A program made the translations under genes and the position numbers. A stretch of 64,000 nt of DNA from Cordylochernes scorpioides. Lineage: Eukaryota; Arthropoda; Arachnida; Pseudoscorpiones; Chernetidae. The notes beneath the pieces are model-generated. The model worked only from the letters and a program-made list of their open reading frames with translations. It was not told where the DNA came from and searched no databases. Numbering within the stretch: the stretch's first letter is position 1; each line of letters starts with the position of its first letter. Location: assembly GCA_030710605.1 (NCBI GenBank), contig CP092880.1:19033791-19097790 (forward strand), read 5' to 3'. Below are positions 55,860 through 64,000 of the stretch, in pieces.

Positions 55860-57350
55860 GTAATGTGTATAAAGGTTAAAAACTATTATATTGTGAGTCC
55901 AAAGTACATTAGAATATATAGAGTTTGTATGAGGCATTTCTTTTGAGTAAACTAGGGCTTTAGTCCCCAATTTGTTTTATTTGTTAATTTTATTTGATTT
56001 CGCATTTTGTCCTGGAAGATTTTATTACTCTTAAGGCATAGTGATAATGATAATTGAGTATTTAGGCTTCTGTAGCAGCTTTTAACTTTAGTTTGTGTGC
56101 ATTCCGCGAATGATAGGGGGGAGGGTGTATGAAAGGATTGGAATAATGAATGTACATAAAGGTTAAAAACTATTATATTGTGAGTCCAAAGTACATTAGA
56201 ATAGTGTTAGGAAATTTACCTAATAGGTTCGATTTTAATTTTGATTTCTTTATTTGTTAGGATTGGAAGCCTCACAGGACTATACAACTCTATCGATTGG
56301 AATATATCCGCTCCTTTTTGTTAGGTCTCCTTTTAAAGGAGTATAAGTATAATTTTAATTTGTGTAAGTAATTACTTTATTTTCATTATAATCAACTTGA
56401 ATTCTAAGGGTCGTAGATAATGATCATATCTCGATTCTCAGACTGGAAGATTGCGGGAGGTCATGATCAGGCCAGAAAACCCACAAATCTTCTCCTCACA
56501 AGAGGGAACAGAGAGGTATCAGGTGAACTTAGTGCTAGATGGGAGATTTAGTTGCCAATGTCGTAAAGCCAGGGGCATAACGACAAACCTCGAGTAACCG
56601 CTCTGACATCGTAGTTTTCGACGCTTTAAGCGTGACTGGGATGAGGATGATTCAGACGGGAGGTTGGGAGAAATTGGCACGTTAGATGCCCTTATATATT
56701 GCGCAGCTTGGAACCAATCCTCTATGGACAAACTTGGAACTTGCGGTGGGTAAATTGGATGCCCTATACTTCCTTGTGTCTAAAGTCATGGTCCAAAAAG
56801 GGTTTCTAATGAAAGTTAACAATGAGAGCTAGCAAGAGGCAAGTTACGATTAGACGAGGCGATTCCGTCTACTGATTTTAGGTACCAGATAACAAAGTGA
56901 CAGATGGACTGTCCAGATTCTTTGTGTTTTTTTTATCGCCCCAGGCTAGCAGAAGTAATCATCTAGTAAAGACTATTGTCTGCCGTACATTTCAGTTAGA
57001 ATGGATTCTAGTCTAAATACCAATTAGTAAGTATTTTTTTTAAATGAGAATAACTCATTCTATAATAAGATAAGATTTAAATTAGTAGGACACCAAAACG
57101 AACTTCAAAGCAGATTCCCAGAACAGGCCAATGTATCAGACTCGAAGAAGAAGGAAATTAAAGGGAAGATTGAGTATCGATTTTTTTTGGACTTAGAAGT
57201 AACCTAGAACAGTAAGTTTTTAGAGCAAAAATTTAAATACGGAAGAGATATTAAGAAGTCAAGTGTGAGAAGATATGTCATAAAAGAGGAAGAAGTAGGA
57301 TATAGATTACTAGTTATCAGCATTCATTCTCTTTGAAGCTGATAATATAT
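55860..57350 (+). mobile_element. LARD-3: interior fragment in plus orientation
   Basis: Read on the plus strand this matches the reverse complement of the LARD interiors (about 23,830 down to 23,050 in LARD-AB and 41,990 down to 41,250 in LARD-CD). Shared strings include aactagggctttagt near 55945, cagactggaagattg near 56440 and ttcagacgggaggt near 56650. It is more diverged than AB and CD are from each other. A segment of about 62 bp (ggttaaaaactattatattg) is present twice, at 55868 and 56160. Gypsy-2 interrupts it after ATAT, and the fragment resumes at 62647. Confidence 0.8.
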
Positions 57351-57586
57351 TGTCAAGAAGCCCAGCGGCTCCAATTACAAGAGGCCCCATGGGACGTTTG
57401 TCAATCATCGCTGGACACCGGGTGTGAGGGGTTCTGTGGAATCTGGCCGGCGGGGGGAGCTGAGGTCCATCATTAGGATTAACCTTAACTTGGGGTAAGT
57501 TCTACTTTATCCATCTCCCTATAAAAACCCCTTATAATAAATTAATTATCCCCAAACTTGCCCTTGCTTTTTTTATCTCCGCGACA
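57351..57586 (+). repeat. 5' LTR of Gypsy-2
   Basis: It contains a TATA box (cctataaaaacccc near 57520) followed by cttataataaattaatt with an AATAAA polyadenylation signal. Confidence 0.95.
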
Positions 57587-57591
57587 TATTT

Positions 57592-57609
57592 TGGCGGAGA
57601 CGCTGGGTA
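57592..57609 (+). promoter_or_regulatory. Primer-binding site of Gypsy-2
   Basis: TGGCGGAGACGCTGGGTA starts 5 bp after the LTR. The gag frame is open across it. Confidence 0.65.
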
Positions 57610-57686
57610 GCGTGACGGAACTTCGAAGAAGTCGACGTCTACAGGGACGTGAACCAATTCTTCAACCTTTGCCACAACTAATAGAA

Positions 57687-58841
57687 ATGGAAGACGACCA
57701 CAGACCTACTGTTAGCGGATCCTACCTCCCTTGTCAGCGCCAACGAGATCCTTCTACCTTTTCTGGAGATGGAAATATAAACCCTGGACAGTGGTTGAAA
57801 GAGTACGAGAGAGTGTCGAAGTACAACAGATGGGACGAGACCATGAAGCTTGCCAACGTCGTATTTTACTTGAACGGAACTGCTGGAAGGTGGTTTGATA
57901 ATAACGAAGAATCACTCAACTCGTGGAGAAGCTTTGAAGACGCATTCCGCGGTGTGTTCGGACTGCAAGAGGATTCTTCTCGACGCGCCGAGGAAGTTCT
58001 GAAGTCAAGAGCACAGAAGGCCGAGGAATCCAGCGAGTCATACATCCAGGAGATTCTTAGTCTCTGCCACCAGGTGAACCCTCGCATGGAAGAAGGTGAG
58101 AGAGTTGCTCACATTATAAAGGGAATTTCGGAGGACACATACCAGGTATTGGTGGCGAAAGACATACAGACAGTAGATGAGATCCTGAAGTTTTGCCGTC
58201 ATCTGACAACCGTCAAGCAGCGCAGGATCGGCCGTACGAAATTCGCCAGGTTGTCAAACGTTATGCCCATTTCGTGTGTTGACGACTCAGACGACTTGGC
58301 CGCGTTAATTCGCCGCATCGTTAGAGAAGAGATACAAAAGGTTTTCTCAGCACCTGAAGTGATCAATCCTCTCCGAGAGGTGAACGCCCTGGAACAGACT
58401 GTGAGGGAAGAGGTCAGCCGTGCTCTACAACCTACCAGACCACAAGTCAACGTGGTACAACAACAACCACGAACGCCCTATTATAATATCGACCGACCAA
58501 CCCAACCCAGGAAAACGGAACATTGGAGAACCTACGACGACAAACCTATCTGCTTCCACTGCGGACGACCCGGACATGTCGTCCGTTATTGTAGGGAACG
58601 ACGGCAGGTCTTCGCTGAAGCCAGGTCAAGGAATGGCGGAGAAGGAAGAAATGTTGGATTTTCGAGTCGACCCCCGAGATATGACGCCGACGACGACTAT
58701 GTAACGCCCCAAACCTCGACGTACTTCTACCGGAGCTCTTCCCCACATCCAAGCCGCGCAAGGTCGCCAGCCCGAAGACAATCCCAGTCGCCAGCCCGTC
58801 GTTTCAGCCGTTCTCCCATGCCTCAGAATGTGAAAAACTAA
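57687..58841 (+). CDS. gag: Gypsy-2 Gag
   Basis: Gag builds the particle. The first ATG of the frame is at 57687, but the frame is open from 57546 and contains LRRSRRLQGREP upstream of this ATG, a motif also found upstream of the first ATG in Gypsy-1. The capsid region includes RDPSTFSGDGNINPGQWLKEY and VAHIIKGISEDTYQ. A CCHC zinc knuckle, CFHCGRPGHVVRYC, lies near the C-terminus, followed by an Arg/Ser tail (SPARRQSQSPARRFSRS) suited to RNA binding. The frame ends at TAA (58839-58841) directly after G AAA AAC. The frame is uninterrupted, so the gene is probably expressible. Confidence 0.92.
   Translation: MEDDHRPTVSGSYLPCQRQRDPSTFSGDGNINPGQWLKEYERVSKYNRWDETMKLANVVFYLNGTAGRWFDNNEESLNSWRSFEDAFRGVFGLQEDSSRRAEEVLKSRAQKAEESSESYIQEILSLCHQVNPRMEEGERVAHIIKGISEDTYQVLVAKDIQTVDEILKFCRHLTTVKQRRIGRTKFARLSNVMPISCVDDSDDLAALIRRIVREEIQKVFSAPEVINPLREVNALEQTVREEVSRALQPTRPQVNVVQQQPRTPYYNIDRPTQPRKTEHWRTYDDKPICFHCGRPGHVVRYCRERRQVFAEARSRNGGEGRNVGFSSRPPRYDADDDYVTPQTSTYFYRSSSPHPSRARSPARRQSQSPARRFSRSPMPQNVKN
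58832..58838 (+). promoter_or_regulatory. Candidate -1 ribosomal frameshift site at the end of gag
   Basis: G AAA AAC precedes the gag stop TAA. The pol frame is -1 relative to gag and is open across this point (ECEKLSGAASNGGEV). The first base departs from the canonical A, which Gypsy-1 retains. Confidence 0.65.
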
Positions 58842-61435
58842 GTGGAGCGGCTTCTAACGGGGGTGAGGTCGCCATTGAGGAAAATCCTCCAGGGTATATC
58901 GCCGCTAAATTAAAAGAAAATTTTGTTATGGTCGAAATAAATGGACGCAAAATTAAAGCATTGGTGGATTCAGGAGCCGACTTTTCTGTTATTTCAGACA
59001 AATTTCGACGCGAACTAAAGACACCTCTCTTCAAAGAACCAGGTCCCATTCTTAAAGCTGCAAACAAAAATTTAATAGAGACCCTAGGAAAATGTGTCCT
59101 GAACATAGAAGTTAATGGTCTGAATATCTCATTTGAATTCGTTGTTATGGTGGAATGCAGCCATGACATCATATTTGGATGGGACTTCTTCAAGGCCACC
59201 GAAGCCGTCATTGATTGTGGCAGAAATGAACTCCATCTCGGGGAAACCTCCGTCCTGGAATCTCGAGAGGAGGAAAACCAGAGATTGTTTGCTTCCGACG
59301 ACTTTGTCATCCCGCCTAAATCAATAAAGAAGATCAGTGTGATAAACGAAGAAATATGTGGTGTTAGAGATGTTTTAGTCTCAACTTCTAAGGACTTATT
59401 ATTAAGAAAGGAAGTTCTTATACCAAACTCATTGGTTACATTTCGACACGGCCGAGGTAGCATTTGGGTGGCGAATGGAGCGTCTTGGCCGCAACTGATT
59501 CCATCAGGAATGAATATGTGCACCATGGAAAGTTATGAGAATGGGAATATCTGCAATCTTATTGAATCCAGCGATAAGTTACAAGAAACGCAGCTAAAGT
59601 CACGTGAATGGTCACAGAAGATAAACCTTACTCTAGATCCAGGGCTGTCTGAAATTCAAAGGTTACAGCTTGTTTCATGCCTTGACGAGTTTATTGGCAT
59701 ATTTGACTTTGGGAGTACTCCTATTAAGCCCACCAGTACTGTGAAGCACAAGATAAACACAGGCGACCAGTCTCCTATCAAACAGCGGCCCTATAGAGTA
59801 GCACCAAGTGAACGACGACTAATTCAAGATGAAGTGAACAAGATGATTGAAAATCACATCGTGAAGCCCTCTGAAAGTCCTTGGTCATCTCCAGTTATTC
59901 TAGTTCGAAAGAAAGACGGGACCTGGAGATTCTGCGTAGATTACCGTCGATTAAATAAGATAACAAAAAAAGATGTTTACCCGCTGCCACGCATTGACGA
60001 TGCCTTGGACAGTTTAGCCGGCTCTAGTTACTTCTCCACGATGGATCTTCGGTCCGGGTATTGGCAGATTGAAGTGGACGAAAAAGACAGGGAGAAAACT
60101 GCTTTCATCACTCCAGATGGGCTGTATGAATTCCAAGTAATGCCCTTCGGTCTTTGCAACGCTCCAGCAACGTTTGAAAGGATGATAGATAGTGTTCTGG
60201 GCAGTCTTAAATGGAACATGTGCCTTTGCTACCTGGACGACATCGTAGTTTACGCACCTACCTTTGAGGAACATCTACGTCGTCTACAACTTGTATTAAG
60301 CTGCATCCAGAAAGCTGGACTAAGCTTGAACCACAAAAAGTGTCTTCTTGGATCAAGGAGGATAAAGATTTTGGGACACCTTGTTGACGCCAATGGAATT
60401 CATCCAGATCCAGATAAAGTTGAAGCCGTCTCTAAATTTCCGAGGCCAAGGAATATCTCTGAACTGAAGAGCTTTCTTGGATTATGTTCCTATTACCGAA
60501 GATTTATTGAGAACTTTGCCGGCAAAGCTAGATCTTTGCATGACCTACTGAAGACTGAAAAACAATTTTATTGGGATGCAGCTCAAGAGAAAGCGTTTGA
60601 AGTCCTTAAAACAGCTCTAATTTCAGAGCCTGTCTTAGGACACTTTGATGAATCCGCTGATACCCATCTACACACGGATGCAAGCGGACATGGTATTGGA
60701 GCTGTTCTTCTACAAATACAAGGTGGAAAGGAGCGGCCTATAGCTTATGCATCTAGAAGCTTGACAAAGGCTGAAAATAACTATTCTACAACGGAAAAAG
60801 AATGCCTTGCTGTAGTCTGGTCTATTAGCAAATTCCGCCCATATTTGTTTGGTCGACCATTCACGGTTGTCACTGACCATCATTCTCTATGTTGGTTGGT
60901 AGGGCAGAAAGATCCTTCTGGCCGTTTGGCAAGATTGGCGCTGAAGTTGCAAGAATTTGACGTGACCGTTATCTACAAGAGCGGACGCAAACATAAGGAT
61001 GCCGATTGTCTGTCAAGGAGCCCGCTTGAGAACGATCAACCAAGTGCTGTGATGTCACTAACCAACGTCGATATAGAACAGACTAAAGACCCGGATTTAG
61101 CTAAAATAATCGATAATTTAAACTCGGGCTACACCAGAAAGGAATTCAGCATTATCGACGGCATCTTATACAAGAAAAACTATAGCACAACTGGAAGACC
61201 CTGGCTTATGATGATCCCTAAGCACTTAAGATCGGAAGTTATGGCAGATTTAGATGATGCTCCTACAGCTGGGCATTTGGGTTTCGCCCGGACGTATGAC
61301 AAAGTCAAAAAACGATTCTATTGGCCTGGCCTTTATAGAACTGTTCGCCAATATGTAAGCCATTGTCGGGAGTGTCAACGAAGGAAGAAATTACCTCGAC
61401 GTCAGGCTGGATACTTGTATCCATACCGCCCGTAG
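58839..61435 (+). CDS. Gypsy-2 Pol part 1: protease, RT, RNase H, integrase zinc domain
   Basis: The frame is open from the gag overlap; the first ATG is at 58928. Numbering from that ATG, the protease has LVDSGADFSVIS with Asp14. The reverse transcriptase includes [19 protein letters not shown] and [15 protein letters not shown], and YLDDIVVY at 435-442. RNase H begins LHTDASGHGIGAVLL with Asp584, followed by VIYKSGRKHKDADCLSR. The integrase zinc-binding region has APTAGHLGFARTYDKVK and CRECQ near the end. The frame is lost about 20 bp before 61435, where one base shift moves reading to the next frame. All catalytic residues of this part are present. Confidence 0.93.
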
Positions 61436-62397
61436 AAAAGCCATTCTATAAAGTCGGGGTTGATCTCCTTGGAAGATTTCCAGTTTCTAAAGATGGAAAC
61501 CGTTGGATCATTGTGTGCACCGATTATATGACAAGGTATGCCATAACGAAAGCGATCCCAGACGGAGGAGCAATCGAAACAGCTAAGTTCCTGGTTGAAG
61601 ACGTCATCTTGAAGCATGAAGCTCCTAGAGAAATGATAACAGATCGCGGCAGAAATTTCATTTCTCAAGTAATAAAAGAGATCAATGCTCTGTGCGGAAT
61701 TGTGCACAGATTTACAACGGCCTACCATCCCCAGACCAACGGCCTGACTGAAAGGTTCAACAAAACTCTGGGAGGCATGCTGTCCATGTACACAGGTGTT
61801 GAGCAGAAGGACTGGGACCAAGTTTTGCCCTATGTAACTTTTGCTTACAACACTGCTAAACAGGAGGCGACCGGCTACACCCCGTTCTTTCTTGTCCACG
61901 CCCGCGAGGCCGAGACCTACATCGATGCCGTACTACCCTACCTACCAGATGAGATCTCTAACGACTACGTTGGAGAACTTGTGACCAGAGCTGAGGAAGC
62001 GCGTCAACTCTCCCGATCACGCCTTCTACAATCACAGGCGAAAGACCGTAGACTATACGACCAGAAACATACTCCAGTCTATTACCAGAAGGATGATCTT
62101 GTGTGGGTTTTTACTCCCATCCGAAAAGTAGGACTATCAGAAAAGCTACTGAAGAGATACTTCGGTCCCTATAAGGTGACCAAGAAGCTTTCAGAAGTTA
62201 CGTATGAAGTAGAGCCCGTGGACCCCTCTCCCCGATCACGGAAAGCCAAGGATATCGTCCATGTCATTCGGATGAAGCCCTACCTGGACCCTGAAGAACA
62301 ACATTCTATTCTGCTAGGGAACACAGCCGTGATAGATTTCCTTCCAGAACAAGGGCTGAGACAAGCTAATCAGCGGGTCGCTGTTTTTTTTTTCTAA
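61363..62397 (+). CDS. Gypsy-2 Pol part 2: integrase core and C-terminal module
   Basis: Integrase inserts the DNA copy. True integrase reading in this frame begins around IPPVEKPFYKVGVDLLGRFP near 61425; earlier residues are out-of-frame overlap. The catalytic triad is Asp54 (VCTDYMTRY), Asp94 (MITDRGRNF) and Glu130 (GLTERFNKT), with 35 residues between the last two. A GPY/F module follows (KRYFGPYKVTKKLSEVTYEV, then HVIRMKPYLDPE). The frame ends near the 3' LTR after a run of T. Except for the shift at about 61415-61425 it is intact. A one-base sequencing error or a recent mutation could explain the shift. Confidence 0.92.
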   Translation: MSGVSTKEEITSTSGWILVSIPPVEKPFYKVGVDLLGRFPVSKDGNRWIIVCTDYMTRYAITKAIPDGGAIETAKFLVEDVILKHEAPREMITDRGRNFISQVIKEINALCGIVHRFTTAYHPQTNGLTERFNKTLGGMLSMYTGVEQKDWDQVLPYVTFAYNTAKQEATGYTPFFLVHAREAETYIDAVLPYLPDEISNDYVGELVTRAEEARQLSRSRLLQSQAKDRRLYDQKHTPVYYQKDDLVWVFTPIRKVGLSEKLLKRYFGPYKVTKKLSEVTYEVEPVDPSPRSRKAKDIVHVIRMKPYLDPEEQHSILLGNTAVIDFLPEQGLRQANQRVAVFFF

Positions 62398-62408
62398 GGA
62401 GGGAATAA

Positions 62409-62646
62409 TGTCAAGAAGCCCAGCGGCTCCAATTACGAGAGGCCCCATGGGACGTTTGTCAATCATCGCTGGACACCGGGTGTGAGGGGTTCTGTGGAAT
62501 CTGGCCGGCGGGGGGAGCTGAGGTCCGTCATTAGGATTAACCTTAACTTGGGGTAAGTTCTACTTTTTATCCATCTCCCTATAAAAACCCCTTATAATAA
62601 ATTAATTATCCCCAAACTTGCCCTTGCTTTATTTATCTCCGCGACA
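62409..62646 (+). repeat. 3' LTR of Gypsy-2
   Basis: Matches 57351-57586 with differences such as acaagag/acgagag and gtccatc/gtccgtc. The purine-rich aaggagggaataa (62396-62408) upstream is the polypurine tract. Confidence 0.95.
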
Positions 62647-62900
62647 ATATTTTATCAATGGGATGATAGCAGTTGACAGCAGTGATCAACTAAAAACATA
62701 GAGAAGTAAGGTTGTCACCCTAGATAGGGTGAATATGGAATAATCTGGTTTAGAGAACCATTGACTACTAGGATTTTTTCCCTATTGACTACCATCATGG
62801 TTGAGAGAGGCGAAGAACACGCCAGACGCACACTCCCAGTGACAAATTAGTGAGAACAAACTTTTAATTAGTGCATATTTATTATTTTGATATAGTATTT
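62647..62900 (+). mobile_element. LARD-3 continued after Gypsy-2
   Basis: aaggttgtcaccctagat near 62708 and cccagtgacaaattagtgag near 62837 correspond to the reverse complement of LARD-AB near 22690 and 22515. The fragment fades into AT-rich sequence. Confidence 0.6.
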
Positions 62901-63501
62901 ATTTATTAATATACCATTACCTTATACATATTTTCTTATTACCTTTATGTATATATATATTTTTTTTCTTTGTCATTAGATATCTCCTATTTCATCGTCA
63001 TATCCTTTCTATATCTATATAGATAATACCGTAACAGAGTTTTCCATTGTAAAGTCCTGAGGTATCTCCTCCGAAGATTCTGAACTACACATAACAATCT
63101 ATATACCAAAATTTTCGTTATTTTTTTCTTCGTATGATAGGCCTGTTTTTATTTTCCTAATGTTAACAGTTATTTTTATTTTTTAATTTAATCTATTTTA
63201 CAATCGTAGATTTTTTGCATTTATCATCATCAATTCCTTTGTTTTGAAATGCGTAAAAATGTGTTTTGAAATAATATATATTTCTGATTCATTTGATTAT
63301 GTAAGTACTTTGTTATAGTTTTTCATTTAAATATATAATTTTTTCGAATTGTAGATTGAATTATTACTTTTATTCTATAATAATTATCTTTTATAAGTGT
63401 TTGTTATAGTTTTTCATTTGAATTTAGCACAATTTTTGTATCTGGTTATCTTTTTTGGCATCTTTTCATCTCTCTTTGGCATCTTTTTTTTCTCATTAAT
63501 A
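62901..63501. other. AT-rich DNA without a gene
   Basis: Repeated short strings such as gttatagtttttcattt (63313, 63402 and again 63651) but no coding similarity. Confidence 0.5.
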
Positions 63502-63630
63502 AGACCTAATCCAAATAATTTAATAGTGTGTGACGTTTCAGCAACAGCATCAGACAAAAGAATAAATGAACTAAAGAATAAAATCTCATTTTTTCTTTTG
63601 TCTGATGATGGTGACATTTGGATTAGGTCT
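63502..63630. repeat. Foldback with two nested inverted repeats
   Basis: agacctaatccaaat (63502-63516) pairs with 63616-63630, and inside it catcagacaaaagaa (63548-63562) pairs with 63593-63607. The arms are perfect, with unpaired spacers, so the stretch can form a long hairpin. Confidence 0.85.
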
Positions 63631-63704
63631 TTTTTTTTTTATTAATTTGTTATAGTTTTTCATTTGAATTTAGCTCCATTTTTGTGTCTTATTTCTTCTT
63701 TATA

Positions 63705-64000
63705 TTAAAACTTAGAATTAAGCTTTGCTTTTTATATACATGTTTATTACACATTTAGCAATACTTTTTCTTTATATTTGCTCTTATTTACTCATTTTTT
63801 TACTCTTTCACAATCAGATTTTGAAAATGGCTAAATGGCTCCAGTTCTCCCTATTTGCTTTTGTAGCTTTTCTTATAAAAAAAAATTAAAACTTAGAATT
63901 AGGCATTGCTTTTTTATAGACATGTTTGTTACACATTTAGCAATACTTTCTCTTTATATTTGTCCTTATTTATTCATTTATTTACTCTTTCACAATCAAA
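63705..64000. repeat. 181-bp direct repeat at the window end
   Basis: ttaaaacttagaatta with acacatttagcaatacttt and tactctttcacaatca occurs from 63705 and again from 63886, running out of the window. Confidence 0.85.

Larger units (their letters stand above)
57351..62646 (+). mobile_element. Gypsy-2: nearly intact Gypsy retrotransposon
   Basis: The 5.3-kb element has LTRs of 236 and 238 bp (TGTCAAGAAG...CTCCGCGACA) and an ATAT target duplication at 57347-57350 and 62647-62650. It carries a primer-binding site, an intact gag frame and a pol frame interrupted by one shift. The LTRs differ by a few substitutions and short indels. No env is present. It is a relative of Gypsy-1 and gives the best reference for that damaged copy. 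It is inserted in LARD-3. Confidence 0.95.

Noticed and set aside
1-64000. CRISPR arrays, tRNA or rRNA genes, prokaryotic operons
   Set aside because: No regularly spaced repeats, no cloverleaf and no ribosomal core sequence was seen; the only tRNA-like string is the LARD primer-binding site.

Overview
This window reads as transposon-dominated DNA from an animal, most likely an arthropod. It is AT-rich, shows no recognisable host gene, and carries Gypsy, BEL/Pao, Penelope and Tc1/mariner coding remnants typical of arthropod genomes. Nothing looks prokaryotic: there are no operons, ribosome-binding sites or CRISPR arrays. The species cannot be fixed from sequence alone. A 100-N scaffold gap lies at 17590-17689.

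Left part (1-19221). A broken Tc1-like copy (1-458) is followed by AT-rich DNA, a solo LTR (2425-3398, 4-bp target duplication TATA) and a rosa-like mariner element with 238-bp terminal inverted repeats (3429-5990). Next comes a direct repeat bracketing a hammerhead ribozyme (ribozyme 6247-6299), a Gypsy integrase fragment (6470-7460) and a Tc1-like element with exact TA target duplications (7628-9047). Then come a second solo LTR (10438-11173), a young but internally deleted BEL/Pao element (11183-15090), an LTR on the minus strand (15107-15596) and low-complexity DNA with tandem duplications.

Central nest (about 19222-53145). Target-site duplications give the order of insertion. A minus-strand BEL/Pao element (BEL-2) received a 5'-truncated Penelope element near the end of its pol gene. 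It also received a minus-strand Gypsy (Gypsy-1, 19222-36434, target duplication ATAT) in what looks like its 3' LTR. Gypsy-1 was then split by a 12-kb LTR element without recognisable coding (LARD-AB, 19496-31519, target duplication TCAG). The Penelope endonuclease domain was split by a 10.4-kb relative (LARD-CD, 37528-47925, target duplication GTCT). Both LARDs have LTRs of about 1.8 kb, a polypurine tract, and a primer-binding site that in LARD-CD matches the classical tRNA-Lys(1,2) site over 18 of 18 bases. They look non-autonomous and would need enzymes from a relative.

Right part (53145-64000). A BEL/Pao integrase (BEL-3) faces away from BEL-2. It is followed by an RTE-like non-coding repeat, another BEL pol fragment, and a third LARD fragment in the opposite orientation, interrupted by a nearly intact Gypsy (Gypsy-2, 57351-62646, target duplication ATAT). 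The end is AT-rich DNA with a foldback and tandem repeats.

The most notable items are the hammerhead ribozyme inside a duplicated unit, the paired LARDs, the slippery sites that end Gag in both Gypsy elements, and a 766-codon open frame assembled by nested insertion from BEL integrase, Penelope reverse transcriptase and LTR sequence.
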